Part shown: one piece after another, positions 48,952-60,000 of the stretch | How the letters are laid out: the number at the start of each line of letters is the position of its first letter | Numbering within the stretch: the first letter of the stretch is position 1 | Source of the DNA: Krasilnikovozyma curviuscula | Taxonomy: Eukaryota; Basidiomycota; Tremellomycetes; Cystofilobasidiales; Mrakiaceae | Assembly: GCA_014825775.1 (NCBI GenBank) | Contig: MVAQ01000025.1 | Span: 86,194 to 150,193, forward strand | DNA length: 64,000 nt | Reading direction: 5' to 3' | The notes under the pieces: model-generated | The model's input: the letters and a program-made list of their open reading frames with translations, nothing else | What the model was told of the DNA's origin: nothing | Database searches by the model: none | Translations under genes and position numbers: made by a program

Positions 48952-51824
48952 ATGTCATCAAGCAACAGAGGCAGAAATGGGGGTAAAAGAAGTAGAGGAG
49001 GCTTCTCTGGTCAGCTATCCGGTAGTACACCAGCTTTCACTCCAGGGGGCCAACAAATCACCACTACCACAGCCGCCAACTCAGGAGCTCTGTCGCCGCC
49101 TATTGTCGAGCCCCAAGCACAGGTTTCAACGGCTGCTGCTGAAGGCGATACAAGAGAGGATGATAGTGTGATCTGTTTCATCTGTGCTGAGCCTGTGAAG
49201 TATTTTAGTATCGGTGTTTGTAATCATGTACGTTCTGGCTGGACCTTCTATTTTCTCGCCCACCTGCGTCGTCTAATTCTTCGCACTAACGCACCTGCTG
49301 CTGCTTTACAGAGTACCTGTCACGTTTGTGCTCTTCGACTTAGAGCTTTGTACAAGAAGAATGAATGCACTTTCTGCAAAGTTCGTCTACATCTTTGGAG
49401 TGTCTGCTCGTTGGTTCTGTTCATGCTAATGACCTAATTGTGGTTATTCTTCACAGACTTCCCTTCCAAGGGTTATCTTCAGTCGTACAGAAGACATTCC
49501 ATTTGAAGAACACCCGCATACAAGTTTCAAGGACGAAAGACTACAAATCTTATTTGAGGACGCCGAAGTGGTAAGCTGCTCTCCAGTTTGACATCCAGAA
49601 CAAAGACAGTTCGTATGCCAAGAGTTGCAGTTGTTGATTCAAGACTTGATTTATCTTGTAGATGGAAGATTCTTTGTTGCTCCTCCGATTCAACTGTCCG
49701 TCAGCGCAATGCGACTTTATCGCAGTGAACTGGGCGGATTTGAGGCATCACGTCGACAGAGTCCATGCCTCTCTTCTATGTGATCTGTGTCTGAGGAACA
49801 AGAAAATTTTCTCACATGAACATGAGCTGTATCCACCTAGCTTGCTATCCCACCACATGCCAAGTTTGGTGCCGTTTGGTAGACCACTCCCGAAGTTGAT
49901 GAAGGGTCTGGAATTGACCAGAGAGATGGGTGTTCATCCACTGTAAGATCTTGCTTTCACTCTCTATTTTATTTTATGGTTGTTGATTGTCCATCTTGCC
50001 CGGCAGTTGTGAATTTTGTCATGAGTGTTACTTTGCCGACGAAGATCTTTTCAAGCATATGCGTGAGAGACATGAAGATTGCTTTTTGTGTAAGAACAAT
50101 GGTATCACAGATCAATAGTGGGTTCTCATATCCTCTGAGGTGTTCTCAAATTAGGTGTTGACTCTGTATTTGGTCTGCCAGTTTCCTCAACTATCACAAG
50201 CTTGAACAACATTTCAATAATTCCCACTTCCCATGCACAGAGCCTCAATGCTTGGAGAAGAAGTTCGTCGTCTTCAACTCAGAATTTGATTTGAAAGGAC
50301 ATCAAGTACAAGAGGTAAGTAAGGTTCAAACATTTCAATTTTTTATGTTGGAACTCACCGAAAGCAATTACGGCTTGTAGCATGCTGATAGCATGACTTC
50401 GCAACAACTGGCCGCAGCCCGTAGAATCGACTTCTCTGGTGCCCCCTCAAACAACGGGCCACCTACTTCTCGTCGTAACGGTGGTCGTGGGGGAAACAAC
50501 AACCACTCCAGTTCGTCTCACACGCAGCAACATCAACAGCAAAGAAACCTTCCTCCTCATATGCACCAGCAACAACAGCAAGCTGGTAGTGTTAGACGAG
50601 CTGCTTTTGGAGGCAATTTGACTGGTGGAAGTACGAGTGGATCCTCAACTCCTCCCTCTACACAACCCACCGGGACTAGATCTGGTGATGCCACCCCTCC
50701 GTCCAACGAGCCCGTGCCGGATAGAGAAACTTTGGCGTAAGTTTCGAACGCTCTTGTTTTCCCTTCGTACTGCTTGCTGATCGTTTTAAGTACAGTCGAC
50801 ACGCTGCTCTCTTGACCCGAGTGTCAGTCCTTGTCAACCATTCAGAATCCAAAATGGCTGTTTTCCGTCACTCTGTCAGATCCTACCGGTCCAACGAGTC
50901 TACTGCCAACGATTTGATTGATACAATATACAACATTTTGGACAGAGACGTAGATGTCACTGGCAGCATCGTCGGGGCTGTTGAAGGTCTCCTTGACGGT
51001 GATAACGATAAGGATAAGAGGAAAGTCTTGTTAGAGAGTTTAAATGGATGGAAAGCTGATGTAAGTAAAAGTCTCGCTTCGAAATCTCCTCGGTGCTAAC
51101 AAGTACCTGTCTTCCCATCTGTTAGCGACGAAACGAGTTCCCTGACTTGTCGCCCCTGGGAGACGCTGCCAATTTCGTCGGCATTGCTTCAGGCCGAGTT
51201 CTCAACTTGAAGAAGACCACTAAGAATAACTCTTCTACCAACAGAGTATGGGATCGAGTTGAACGAGCTGCTTCAGTCCAAGGGTCAGCTGGTCCAAGCA
51301 TTCCTGGATCTGCGGGATATTACGTCGCTGGGGCAAGCCGTCCAGCATTATCCAACGCCAACGCCTTCCCAAGTCTCTCATCTGGGAATATTGCTTCTTC
51401 TTCGAGATCTAACGCTGTCAGCGCAACTGCATGGTCTGCATCATCAGCTCAATCTTCAGGAAGAAGCGCTGCAGCAGTCGCTGCGCCTAGATCGGTCAAC
51501 TTCCCAGTGAACAATAATGGCAAAGGAAAACAGAAGGCTCCAGCTCCACCATCAGCAACCCTTTTCCCAAGCTTACCCAAGTCATCAGCGTCATCCTCAT
51601 CCTTCAACAGGAAGGAGCTGTTTGCTACTCCCTCAGCGAGAAACCTCAGTATTCAGAGATTGTCTGGCGCAGCTCCAGCACCACCGCCGGGAGCTTCTTG
51701 GGGTGGCTCTTCCAGTGCTACAACGACGACTGCTGCTGCCTCTGCTCCCGTCGCTTCCGAACCTATCGGAAAGAAGGGAAAAAAGAAGGAGCTACTGTTC
51801 ACCATCAGCGCCAGGCCGACTTGA
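48952..51824 (+). CDS. HEL2: E3 ubiquitin ligase HEL2 / ZNF598
   Basis: Sensor of collided ribosomes that ubiquitinates small-subunit proteins in ribosome-associated quality control. Nine exons (48952-49227, 49312-49380, 49457-49570, 49662-49942, 50007-50117, 50182-50314, 50381-50736, 50796-51060, 51126-51824) give 767 residues. The RING is CFICAEP, CNHSTCHVCALR and CTFCK; after it come C2H2 fingers (CPSAQCDFIAVNWADLRHH, LCEFCHECYFADEDLFKH, FPCTEPQCLEKKFVVF). The second half is Gln/Asn-, Pro- and Ser-rich and low complexity, with a helical DLIDTIYNILDRD segment conserved in the family. The C-terminus ends in a Lys-rich EPIGKKGKKKELL motif. Start ATG 48952 (MSSSNRGRNGG). Confidence 0.95.
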
Positions 51825-52044
51825 AGCCAGTCTGAAAATTTATAGTCATTCAGTAGAAACACCGGAGATATATCATCTTAGTTGCTTTTGCTTGTTTCAG
51901 CTCGCAAAAGTCTTTACTGCGAAAAAGCTTGTTTTTCACACTTTGCCTCTGCGCGAAAAAGTCTGCGGGCGTCAGATGTCCTGTTCTAAGTCGAGGTCGC
52001 CTCTTCCTCTATCCCCTACCCAACCCCACATCATTTGATTCAAG

Positions 52045-52419
52045 ATGTCTGCTGTCAGATGGAGAGCTGTCCTCACTATGCCGGAGTACACCAATGTTGC
52101 TGCTGCATCCCTCCGTCGTTCCCTCGTTGAGGCCGAGAGAGTCAAGGCTGAAAAGAGAGCTGCCATCGTCGTTAAGAAGCAGACCTGGACTAACGGAACC
52201 CCATCTGAATCTGTAAGCATCGTATTCAATTTATTTCTTTATCATTTGTTGAGCTGTTCCACTGACGGTCTGCTTTTCTGTGATATACAGGCCTTCGTCA
52301 CCAGTTAGTCGCACGCTCCCATTCCACAGATTCTCTTAGTCTGCCGTTTCTTAAACATATTGTCTTTTCTCACAGGCAAAATCGGATCTCTTTCTGCTGA
52401 TACCTCTGCCAAGGTGTAA
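52045..52419 (+). CDS. ATP15: Mitochondrial ATP synthase subunit epsilon
   Basis: Small central-stalk subunit of F1-ATPase. Three exons (52045-52212, 52291-52303, 52376-52419) give 74 residues. The family pattern is clear: SAVRWRAVLTMPEYTNVAA, then SLRRSLVEAERVKAEKRA and WTNGTPSE. Exon 2 is only 13 nt (codes AFVT plus one base); it is bounded by TGATATACAG and GTTAGT and is needed to reach the SKIGSLSADTSAKV end in frame. No cleavable presequence, as expected for this subunit. Same strand as HEL2, 220 bp downstream. Confidence 0.93.
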
Positions 52420-52846
52420 ATGAACCAAGATTCTACATGGAAACTAAATAGACGGAAGGAAATAGGGGAGGATTCGGCGGTGTGGATGGCGCGGTTGGAA
52501 AAAATCAGGGTCGTAAACCATTTGAACCGATGGATCCTTTAACGGAATCAACACTGCTGAAGGGAGATGAAGAAGCAAGAGTTGGTAGTTTTGTGCTGGA
52601 GCTGATGTTGAACTGATATCTCTCGTAAAGACTACCGTTTCTCCAGTTTATCACCCTCCCTATCCAGCAGGAGGGCTTGTCAAGGACGCTTCCACATCAA
52701 CACTTTCTCTTAAGGCTATCTCCTCATCTCTCCTTCTCCTGTGTACTTGAGGTTCAAGGTTAGCCTCATCGACTCAACTAGCTCTGGCGACTTCAGCGAC
52801 TTGAGGATATCAGAAAAATCACTTCATCATTCCGCAAATCCATCAA
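52420..52846. other. Intergenic between convergent genes ATP15 and QNG1
   Basis: About 430 bp, longer than the other convergent gaps (180-270 bp). I see no ORF with domain features and no tRNA-like pattern. Confidence 0.4.
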
Positions 52847-54273
52847 CTAATACCACTGACTCCTCGTCCTATGGCAATCCAACATAGTCTTTCCTTTTCC
52901 CTCCCACTCTTTCGCCGTGTCCCACAGTGCAAAGTCCAACAGCACAGCAGGTAGATCCGCCTCTTTCTTACCGGTCAACCGTATCAGCTCGATCCTGAGC
53001 TCCTCCACTGCAACGAGAGATCCTGCTCTGATTGACATTTCTTCTTCAGAGGTATGCGGTAAGAGGGTTTTCGACTGGAGGAGAGAGGTGAGATGGGGCG
53101 AGTATGAAAGGATGCCAAGGGTGTGAAGGATTTGAGGAACCTGCGAACAGCAAAGACATAGCGAACAGGCGTCAATACAAGGAGTTGTGCTATGTTCAAC
53201 CACGAAAGCGGCTCTAGAGTGTCTCAACATGTGCCGGTTGATGTGGAAACACTTACTCGGTAATCTGGGAACATGGTCAACTCACTCACTCCACTAGGGA
53301 AGACAGGATGAGCGAGACCTTCTTCCTGTGGGTAGAAAGCAGCCCAGGTCTCCGCGATCAGGATCTGAGCTCGTTTCCAAAAGTATACCGTGTGCCCCTG
53401 CCATGAACCATTATCGTTTCCAAATCCGTCCGGGAATGTGTCAACCACAAATTGGAGGAGTTCACCAGCCGTTCCCTCCCATGACTCAATCAAATCTGCC
53501 CAAGTACGTTGATGAGGTGGTAGCGACTCAAAGACGGCGGCGTTTCGTTGTAAGATAGCGTGACGGTGGGAGAGGAGAGGCATTGGTTCGACGGAGGATG
53601 CGGAGGGTGCAAAAATCTTTTCCAGATCAGCAGTTGCCGCCTGAGATGGTTCGAGCAACGAGGAGAGATCTGTTGCCGTGCCTTCGAGCTCTGGGACCGC
53701 GCAACGGTGTACTCTGGTTAGAGCCTGATACTAATTGCGCTGATAAGACATGTTGTCTAGACCGACCTTTATTGATTCCTGCTAGCAAACCCCAGTAGCC
53801 TGTCCATTTCTTGATTTCACCATCACCTTCCTTATCATGATTCCATCCGTCCTTCCACCAATCGACACCCCACCGTTGCGCCTCGCTCTGCTCTGTCCAA
53901 AATGAGAAATTCAAGCTAGAGACCAACCAGATCCAGTTTAAAGTATCCTTTTGTTTCTGTGTGAAGCCTGGTCTCTTGATCTTAGTGTCTGATCCAAGCT
54001 CGTACGGCAAAAGGTGAAGCGAGTGTGTTAACCAGGACGACCGGGTGTAATCCTTCAAAATTGGGATGAGCTCTGTTGCAGATGGGGTCAGAGCCTCAGG
54101 TAGAATGAAGACGTATTCGTTGTCCTAGTAAAGCAAAGCAATAATTGTTAGAGACATAGCAAAATCAAGTTTTATTTCCGGCTAACCTGTAAAATCTTGT
54201 AGGCGCTTAGCAGTACTGGACTCTTTGTTTCTGGCAGAGGAACCCATTTGTTCAGACATTTGTTGAAAGGCAT
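52847..54273 (-). CDS. QNG1: Queuosine salvage protein QNG1 (DUF2419)
   Basis: Hydrolase that releases queuine from queuosine nucleosides/nucleotides for tRNA modification; bacterial Q must be imported. Four exons (54187-54273, 53767-54124, 53257-53711, 52847-53140) give 397 residues. Family blocks: SPVLLSAYKIL, DTLNWIWLVSSLNFSFWTE (the LNFSFW motif), KKWTGYWGLLAGINK, SWEGTAGELLQFVVDTFPDGF, FYPQEEGLAHPVF, LTMFPDYRVPQIL, SEEEMSIRAGSLVAVEEL and the C-terminal LDFALWDTA with HRTRSQWY. The third exon's acceptor is ambiguous: AG at 53712 is canonical and in frame; AG at 53725 gives better homology but would need a non-GT donor. Start ATG 54273; an upstream exon is possible. Confidence 0.9.
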
Positions 54274-54440
54274 ATTTTTTAGATTGGAATGGCACGTGTA
54301 GGGTTCGCAGATCCTTCGCAAATCATTTGCAGGAGGCAGCCACGGCCAACTCGATTTACTTTCTATCAGCCACAAAGTCCTTTACTCAAATCTGCAATTT
54401 GAAGGAATAAGACCATAGAGAACAATACCATCGTCAAAAA
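54274..54440. promoter_or_regulatory. Divergent promoter, QNG1 / MoaD-like
   Basis: 167 bp between opposed ATGs, so the two small-molecule/cofactor genes share a promoter region. No specific site seen. Confidence 0.4.
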
Positions 54441-54707
54441 ATGGCCAATTCTATCATTGTGCTATTCTTTGGTCCAGCTCAAACCATCTCTTCTCAGGAT
54501 TCAATTACCATCCCGCTCTCCTCTACACCCAGCTTGAACTTACTGAAACAATACCTCATCTCTGAGTATCCCAAGATGAAAGCTCTTCTAGAAAGAGGCT
54601 GCCGTTGGAGCTTAGACGAGGAAATGATCGAGGTTGAGGATGAAGAGGCAGTGGTTTTCAAAGGTGGTGAGGTTGTGGGTGTATTACCGCCTGTCAGTGG
54701 AGGCTGA
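54441..54707 (+). CDS. MOCS2A: Molybdopterin synthase sulfur carrier subunit (MoaD/MOCS2A)
   Basis: Ubiquitin-fold sulfur carrier that, thiocarboxylated on its C-terminal Gly, delivers sulfur for molybdopterin. Intronless, 88 residues. The fold's edge motifs are IIVLFFGPAQTIS at the start, EEAVVFKGGEVVGVLPPVSGG at the end; the terminal Gly-Gly is the functional signature and the preceding PPVSGG is typical of MoaD (ThiS ends differ). It needs MoaE (MOCS2B), which is not in this window; fungi encode it separately. Being intronless is unusual here. A GTAAGC ... TTTCAG pair 50 nt past the stop may be a 3' UTR intron. Implies the organism makes molybdenum cofactor, for example for nitrate reductase. 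Confidence 0.92.
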   Translation: MANSIIVLFFGPAQTISSQDSITIPLSSTPSLNLLKQYLISEYPKMKALLERGCRWSLDEEMIEVEDEEAVVFKGGEVVGVLPPVSGG

Positions 54708-55591
54708 GACTAACAGGTGGGCTGAGAAGCATAGCAAAAGAGCTCTATGACTTTGTAAGCCTTTCATTACTGCTGTCTTGTTCTGGTTTCAGCCTCCCAG
54801 TAACCTCCCTTCTTGTCATACAAAAGACTACCAGGGACAATATTTGACACAAATCAATGTTGTCCATACAACAGTCCTACATCCAGGAATACTGTCTTCT
54901 CTGTAGCTGGTACATCTCGAAGGGTACCTAGCACCACTGAGTAGCCCAGGTATTGTGACTAGCGTGGGGACGTCAAAGCGCCTCGCGTGACAACAAGTGT
55001 AGTTAAAGTACCAATAATGTTGTGCTTAAGACCTCATCCACGCAATGCATCAATATTCAAATATTTATAGCGTTCTAGTTTGAAAATTATGCTGCGACGG
55101 ACAAAATGAGTTAGCCGGGGGGAATCACCTGGCAACGTGGTTTCCTCTGTTAAGGGCGAGGATTCATCAAGAACGTCCAGCGAGAAAGACCTTGCCATGG
55201 CTTCCACCCACGGGGAGTTTAGTTTAATGAGAGAAGCTTTACAAGTCTTGTGATCGCGGAGTCACAGAGTGACCTAAAGATAGATCAACTGAGATCCCTA
55301 GCCCTTCCCTAATGAATCACCCATCTGCGAGGGATTTCCTGGGATAGCGAGTTCTGTTGAGGAAGCTATATTTTTAGAAGCGCATTCGCTGTGGGGAGTA
55401 AGAAAATGGAAGTAGAGATGAGAGCAGGGCAAGAAGGAGGTTTAACCCAACTCTCCAGATCAGATTGTCAATGACCCATTTAGAAGTCGGTGGTACAGAT
55501 TCCGTGGCGTTGCTTCCTAGGGCTGAGCAACAGAATAGTTTAGTCGACCAGCTAGAAACCAAAACAACCTCAGCACAGCTATCTACCCAGC
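54708..55591. other. Longest late intergenic region, 0.9 kb, no gene found
   Basis: Between MoaD-like and UTP23, both plus strand. It begins with a possible spliced 3' UTR. A minus-strand frame (55374-55562) is open but lacks an ATG, and a hydrophobic stretch in it is unconvincing. A short hairpin (GAGTCAC...GTGACC near 55260-55273) is present. I found no tRNA, snRNA or snoRNA I could defend. Confidence 0.4.
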
Positions 55592-56864
55592 ATGCGTCAA
55601 AAGAGAGCTAAGGCCTACAAGAGGCTGATGCATGCGTACCACAGTGCCTTTGGATTCAGAGAGCCTTACCAAGTCCTTCGTGCGTGCAGTCAAATTTCCC
55701 AATTCTTGAATTGGCTGGATTTCTGGTGTTAACTACAACCTTTCTTCCTGCTTTGATCAATGGTGATTAGTGGACGATGAATTCTGTAAATCTGTGTCAA
55801 AGTCAGGGGTCGACATCGAGAAGCAGCTCGAAACCGTCCTACAGGGCAAAGTCAAGACCAGTTGAGTAGAGGATTCTGTGCTGGCTTCTCTCATTCACAT
55901 GGTCACACTGACGTCAACCTCTATTTTCTTCTTATACTCAAAGTGATTACCCAGTGTTCAATTACAGAGCTATACAAGCTTGGTCCTGAGCATCAGTCGA
56001 CGGTGGATATGGCGAAGACGTTTGAGAGGAGGAAGTGTAACCACCGTGAACCTATTGCAGGCATTGACTGTTTGAAATCAGTTGTTGGTTAGTACATTGT
56101 TGTGGAGACACTTCTTGTACAATCCAGCTTATCCTTGCGTTTCTATCTCCAGGCGACACCAACAAACATCGTTACGTTCTTGCGACCCAGTCCCAACCTC
56201 TACGATCTCATGTAAGGAAGATCCCAGGTATTCCAGTTGTGAAAGTGAATAGAAGTGTCATGGTTATGGAGCCAATGAGCGACGAAACTGTCAAGAAGAA
56301 GGAAGAGGTGGGATCTTCCGCTAGTGCTTCCTTCGAGTTGTTGCTAGGGCGCTGAACTTTTTTTTGTCCTCTCAGATGGAATCAACACTCCGTGCAGCTT
56401 CTCCTTCAGCAGTCACAATTCCAGTCGAGGCACTCCCCACTAACATTGTCGGCGATGCACCAGTCGCCTCGTCCTCCAAAACGCCAGAGATCGTCAACAG
56501 AAAGAAGAAGCCTAAAGGGCCTAATCCTCTTAGTGTCAAGAAGAAGAAGGTTGTTCCACCACCAAATCAGAAAAACAAGAAAAAACCCACAGTGTCCAGT
56601 GGTGAGCAACAGCAGACCAAGAAGCGTAAACGAAGCGATGGCGACGACGACGGAGCGAGCGACGGCGGAGAACAAGGAGACGGCGAAGGTGCTGACCCCA
56701 AGGTAGAGATAATTGGTGGAGATGGTGTGGCTGAAGACGGAGGAAGGAAAGAGAAGAGGAAGAAGAGGAAGAGGAAATCGAAGACAGCAGCTGCAACAGG
56801 AGGTGATGGAGAGGGTGGCGATGATGCTGAGGACGATAACGTTTCCTCTGCTGGTTCTGTTTGA
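55592..56864 (+). CDS. UTP23: U3 snoRNA-associated protein UTP23 (PIN-like domain)
   Basis: Small-subunit processome factor that binds snR30/U17 and helps early 18S rRNA processing in the nucleolus. Five exons (55592-55679, 55771-55860, 55944-56087, 56153-56307, 56376-56864) give 321 residues. The family core is complete: MRQKRAKAYKRLMHAY, AFGFREPYQVLLDDEF, GKVKTMITQCSITELYKLG, AKTFERRKCNH, NKHRYVLATQSQPLRSHVRK, IPGIPVVKVNRSVMVMEPMS. The zinc-binding Cys/His residues (RRKCNH and CL) are kept. The C-terminal half (last exon) is Lys/Glu/Gly-rich and low complexity, with a nucleolar-type KRKRSDGDDDG and KKRKRKSK. The exon 2 donor is GTTGAG, weaker than most here. Confidence 0.94.
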
Positions 56865-57092
56865 AGTGCATGTTTGGTTTCTTGATGTAATATGATTCCA
56901 CACATTCTGTCATTTAAGAAAAATGTTTGACTTCCGTTCTCCACCAACTAAAACACCTGCCAGCCGCAGCTCTCGATACACTCTTTCGACCCACACATTA
57001 CCCTCAAAGTTTTTTTTACCTCTCATGAGGACTGTTTCACACCCCGGGATCTAACCTGAAGTACCTTTGGTTGACTAAGATCCTCAATCAAG

Positions 57093-60000
57093 ATGGAAGC
57101 AGGTGGTGCGGTTGTAGCATCCCCCTCTGCAACACCAACACGTCCCAAACTCGTCGTCCTGCGTTCGAGGAAGGATTCTTCAGCTTCAAACTACTCTGGG
57201 GGAGCTGCTTCGCCTATCAGAGCTGAGAGAACCTACTCCAACACCTCAGAGCCCTCCAGTCCGAGTCCTAGAAAGAAAGTCAACGTGTTGACTGCGAATG
57301 GGATAAAAGTCGGGGAGAAAGCTCCTATAGGCTCTTTGGCTTCCAATGGGATTCAAGCTCAGTCAGACAGCAAGCCGCCTGAGGTCCATTTCGAAGAAGG
57401 AGAAGTTATTGAGCTGACAGCTTTCGTAGAGAAGAAAATATGGATTGAAGAACGGATTAAGGTTCGTCTTACGCTTTGCTTCTATGCGGCTGGTGGTGTT
57501 TCTTTGAAGTTACGTGGTACAGAGGAATTGGACTCTGGGCTAACATCTTGCATTTCTTTCAAAACTCTCAGTTCTTGGAATCTCTGCCTGAGATAAATCC
57601 TTTTGTTGCTCAAGTCTCAGTAATCGGCTCGTCTTTCAATCCATCGCCACTCCCAGAGGCTTCTGAAGCAATATCAGTTCAGAATGGAAGTGACGAACGA
57701 CTTCCGACAAGAGAAGAGTTGAATTCTTGGTTTGAGGAACAGGAGAAGATAGAGGAAGATGCGTTGATATTTGATGCTGGAGACCTTGAGAGGTTGCGAG
57801 GGATGGCTAAAGGTGGGTTAGTTGTTGGATCGATTCATCCTTGAACGGTTTCACTTAATTCCAATTTCTTTATTTATAGCTGCCTCAACGAAAATGCTAT
57901 CACCAGCTTCGACCGAGCTCCTATCTCTCACGCTTTCAACCCTCCTTCTCATTGACACCCTGCTATCACTCCTTCGAATCAGGAGCGAAACTCTGGATCT
58001 TCTTGCTCTACGTCTGGAGTGGGATGCTGCTCGATTCCAGATCGCTAATGAGATCCGAGCCATCAAATCAGAGATTGGTCTGTTCGTTCGTGGGAAAGCT
58101 TCTTGGGAGGTACCTTCATCATCATCGACGAACAGCAACCATCACAATGACAACACAACCACAACAAAAGAAGATTCCTCTCCATTAGCAACAGCCTCAA
58201 CACTATCGCGACGCGGTTCAGCTTCTTCCATCAGCTCACTCTCCATTTCAAAACCAACTCTCTCTCGCACTCAACGATACCTCCTCACCCAAATCTTAGA
58301 CTTAGACTTCCAATCACTGGTCTCTAGAACGACTTCTCTTCAAAACAGCCTATTGCCATCGACAAACAGAATCCTAGATAGGATGATAGACCTTGGATCC
58401 AGTATCAACAGCGTGAGAGCCAAGAGAAAGCGAGCGATGCAGAAGAGTCGGTCTGAGATTGCTCTGAATAGAGACGATGAGACGGCGGCCAACCTTCCAG
58501 CTTGGTTTTTAGAGGAGGTGCGTTTGAAGAGTGCTCAATTTGCTTATGGTCAGATTTTGACTCATTGCCTTTGAAACGACAGACTGATGCTTTCGAAGGT
58601 CCCATGGGTGTCGGAGGTCTTCCCCATTGGGTTATCTTTGCGAAAATGGTGGTGGACCTTTGGAAGTAGTAAGTGCCAGTTGTCTCAACCTCTAATTCTT
58701 TCGACCTGGTTCTGATAACGCACCCTCCTTTCGTGCCAGTGGTGACAACACCTACCACAATCTACGGCGGATATCTCACGATGCATCTCATCTATCCACT
58801 GATGTCTCTCGAGCATCTTTGCAAAATCCGTCGTCATCACAAGCAGCAACATTCCTTCGCCGCATTTCCTCTATCCACCAGTCTCTTTCTGAGATTCTTC
58901 CGCCTTCCGAGCAGTCCATTCCCTTTCCATCTCCTCATCCAGAGTTCCCAGATCAAGATGCTAGGAACAGGACGATCATTGCTGCTCTTCTCGAAGAATT
59001 CGAGACTGCTCGAAGAAACGTTGAGATTGCTCAAACTGACTCCAACGAATATTCAACGGTACTTGATATGGTTCAGCGTGTTGACTCTCTGAAAGGGGAA
59101 ATGGAGACGACTGCATCTGCGCTGGAGGCGCTGACAGCCCAACTCGAAAATGCTTCAGGACCAGATGGCCTCCGTGCTCCAGATCTCAAATCTGCCTCTC
59201 TCGTCAATTACGACTCTCAGCACTCCACAGCCTATATCGCTAACTTCTCGTCAGTATCAGCCCACATCACTGAATCATCCATCGTTGCACAAGAGCGTCT
59301 TGGAACAACTGCTAGCCTTCTTCTCGCTCTGAAATCTACCGGCATGGATCCCAATCTTCGGATAGCTGTCAAGGCTTCTTGTTCCCGTCTGAAAGAGGCT
59401 GTTCAGCGAGGCCAAGCGGCACTCAACCTAGCTGGAGTACAAGTTCACCTTCTACGCTCAAGCCGGGAGGTCTCCAAGGGAATTCATGAGGCTGAGGAGG
59501 CTTTAACAACTCTCCTTAGAGACATCCACAGGAACATTGAAGGCGGGAAATGGTCAACTTCGCCGAAAGTCGCTTTGAACGCGAGTGAGGGCCTTAGCAC
59601 CAAAGCTCAAGCTATTCAACACTCTTTCACTGCTGAGGTCATATCTCCACTCAATGGTCTCAAGGAGTCCTTTCGGGATTCTCACCCTCACATATATACT
59701 TATCTGGAAGACCGTTCTCTGAAAGTAGGCGGTATGCTGAAGCAGGCCGAAGTCTTGCTCAAGACCTCTGAGGTGCTCTGGGCTCAGCGCTTCGCCGTTG
59801 AACAGTTCAACACTGGCGTTGAAACGTTGCTCCGAAGCATCATCGATGCTCAGTATGAGCTGGATTCCTCCAACTATAATCAGCAAGTGGAAGGCTCGCC
59901 TGGAGAACTTACAATGGCCGCAACCATTTCGTCCCTCACTACGGCATTAGCATCATTCGAAAAATCGTCTTCAATCCCCATGGTATCTTCGAAGTCCAAC

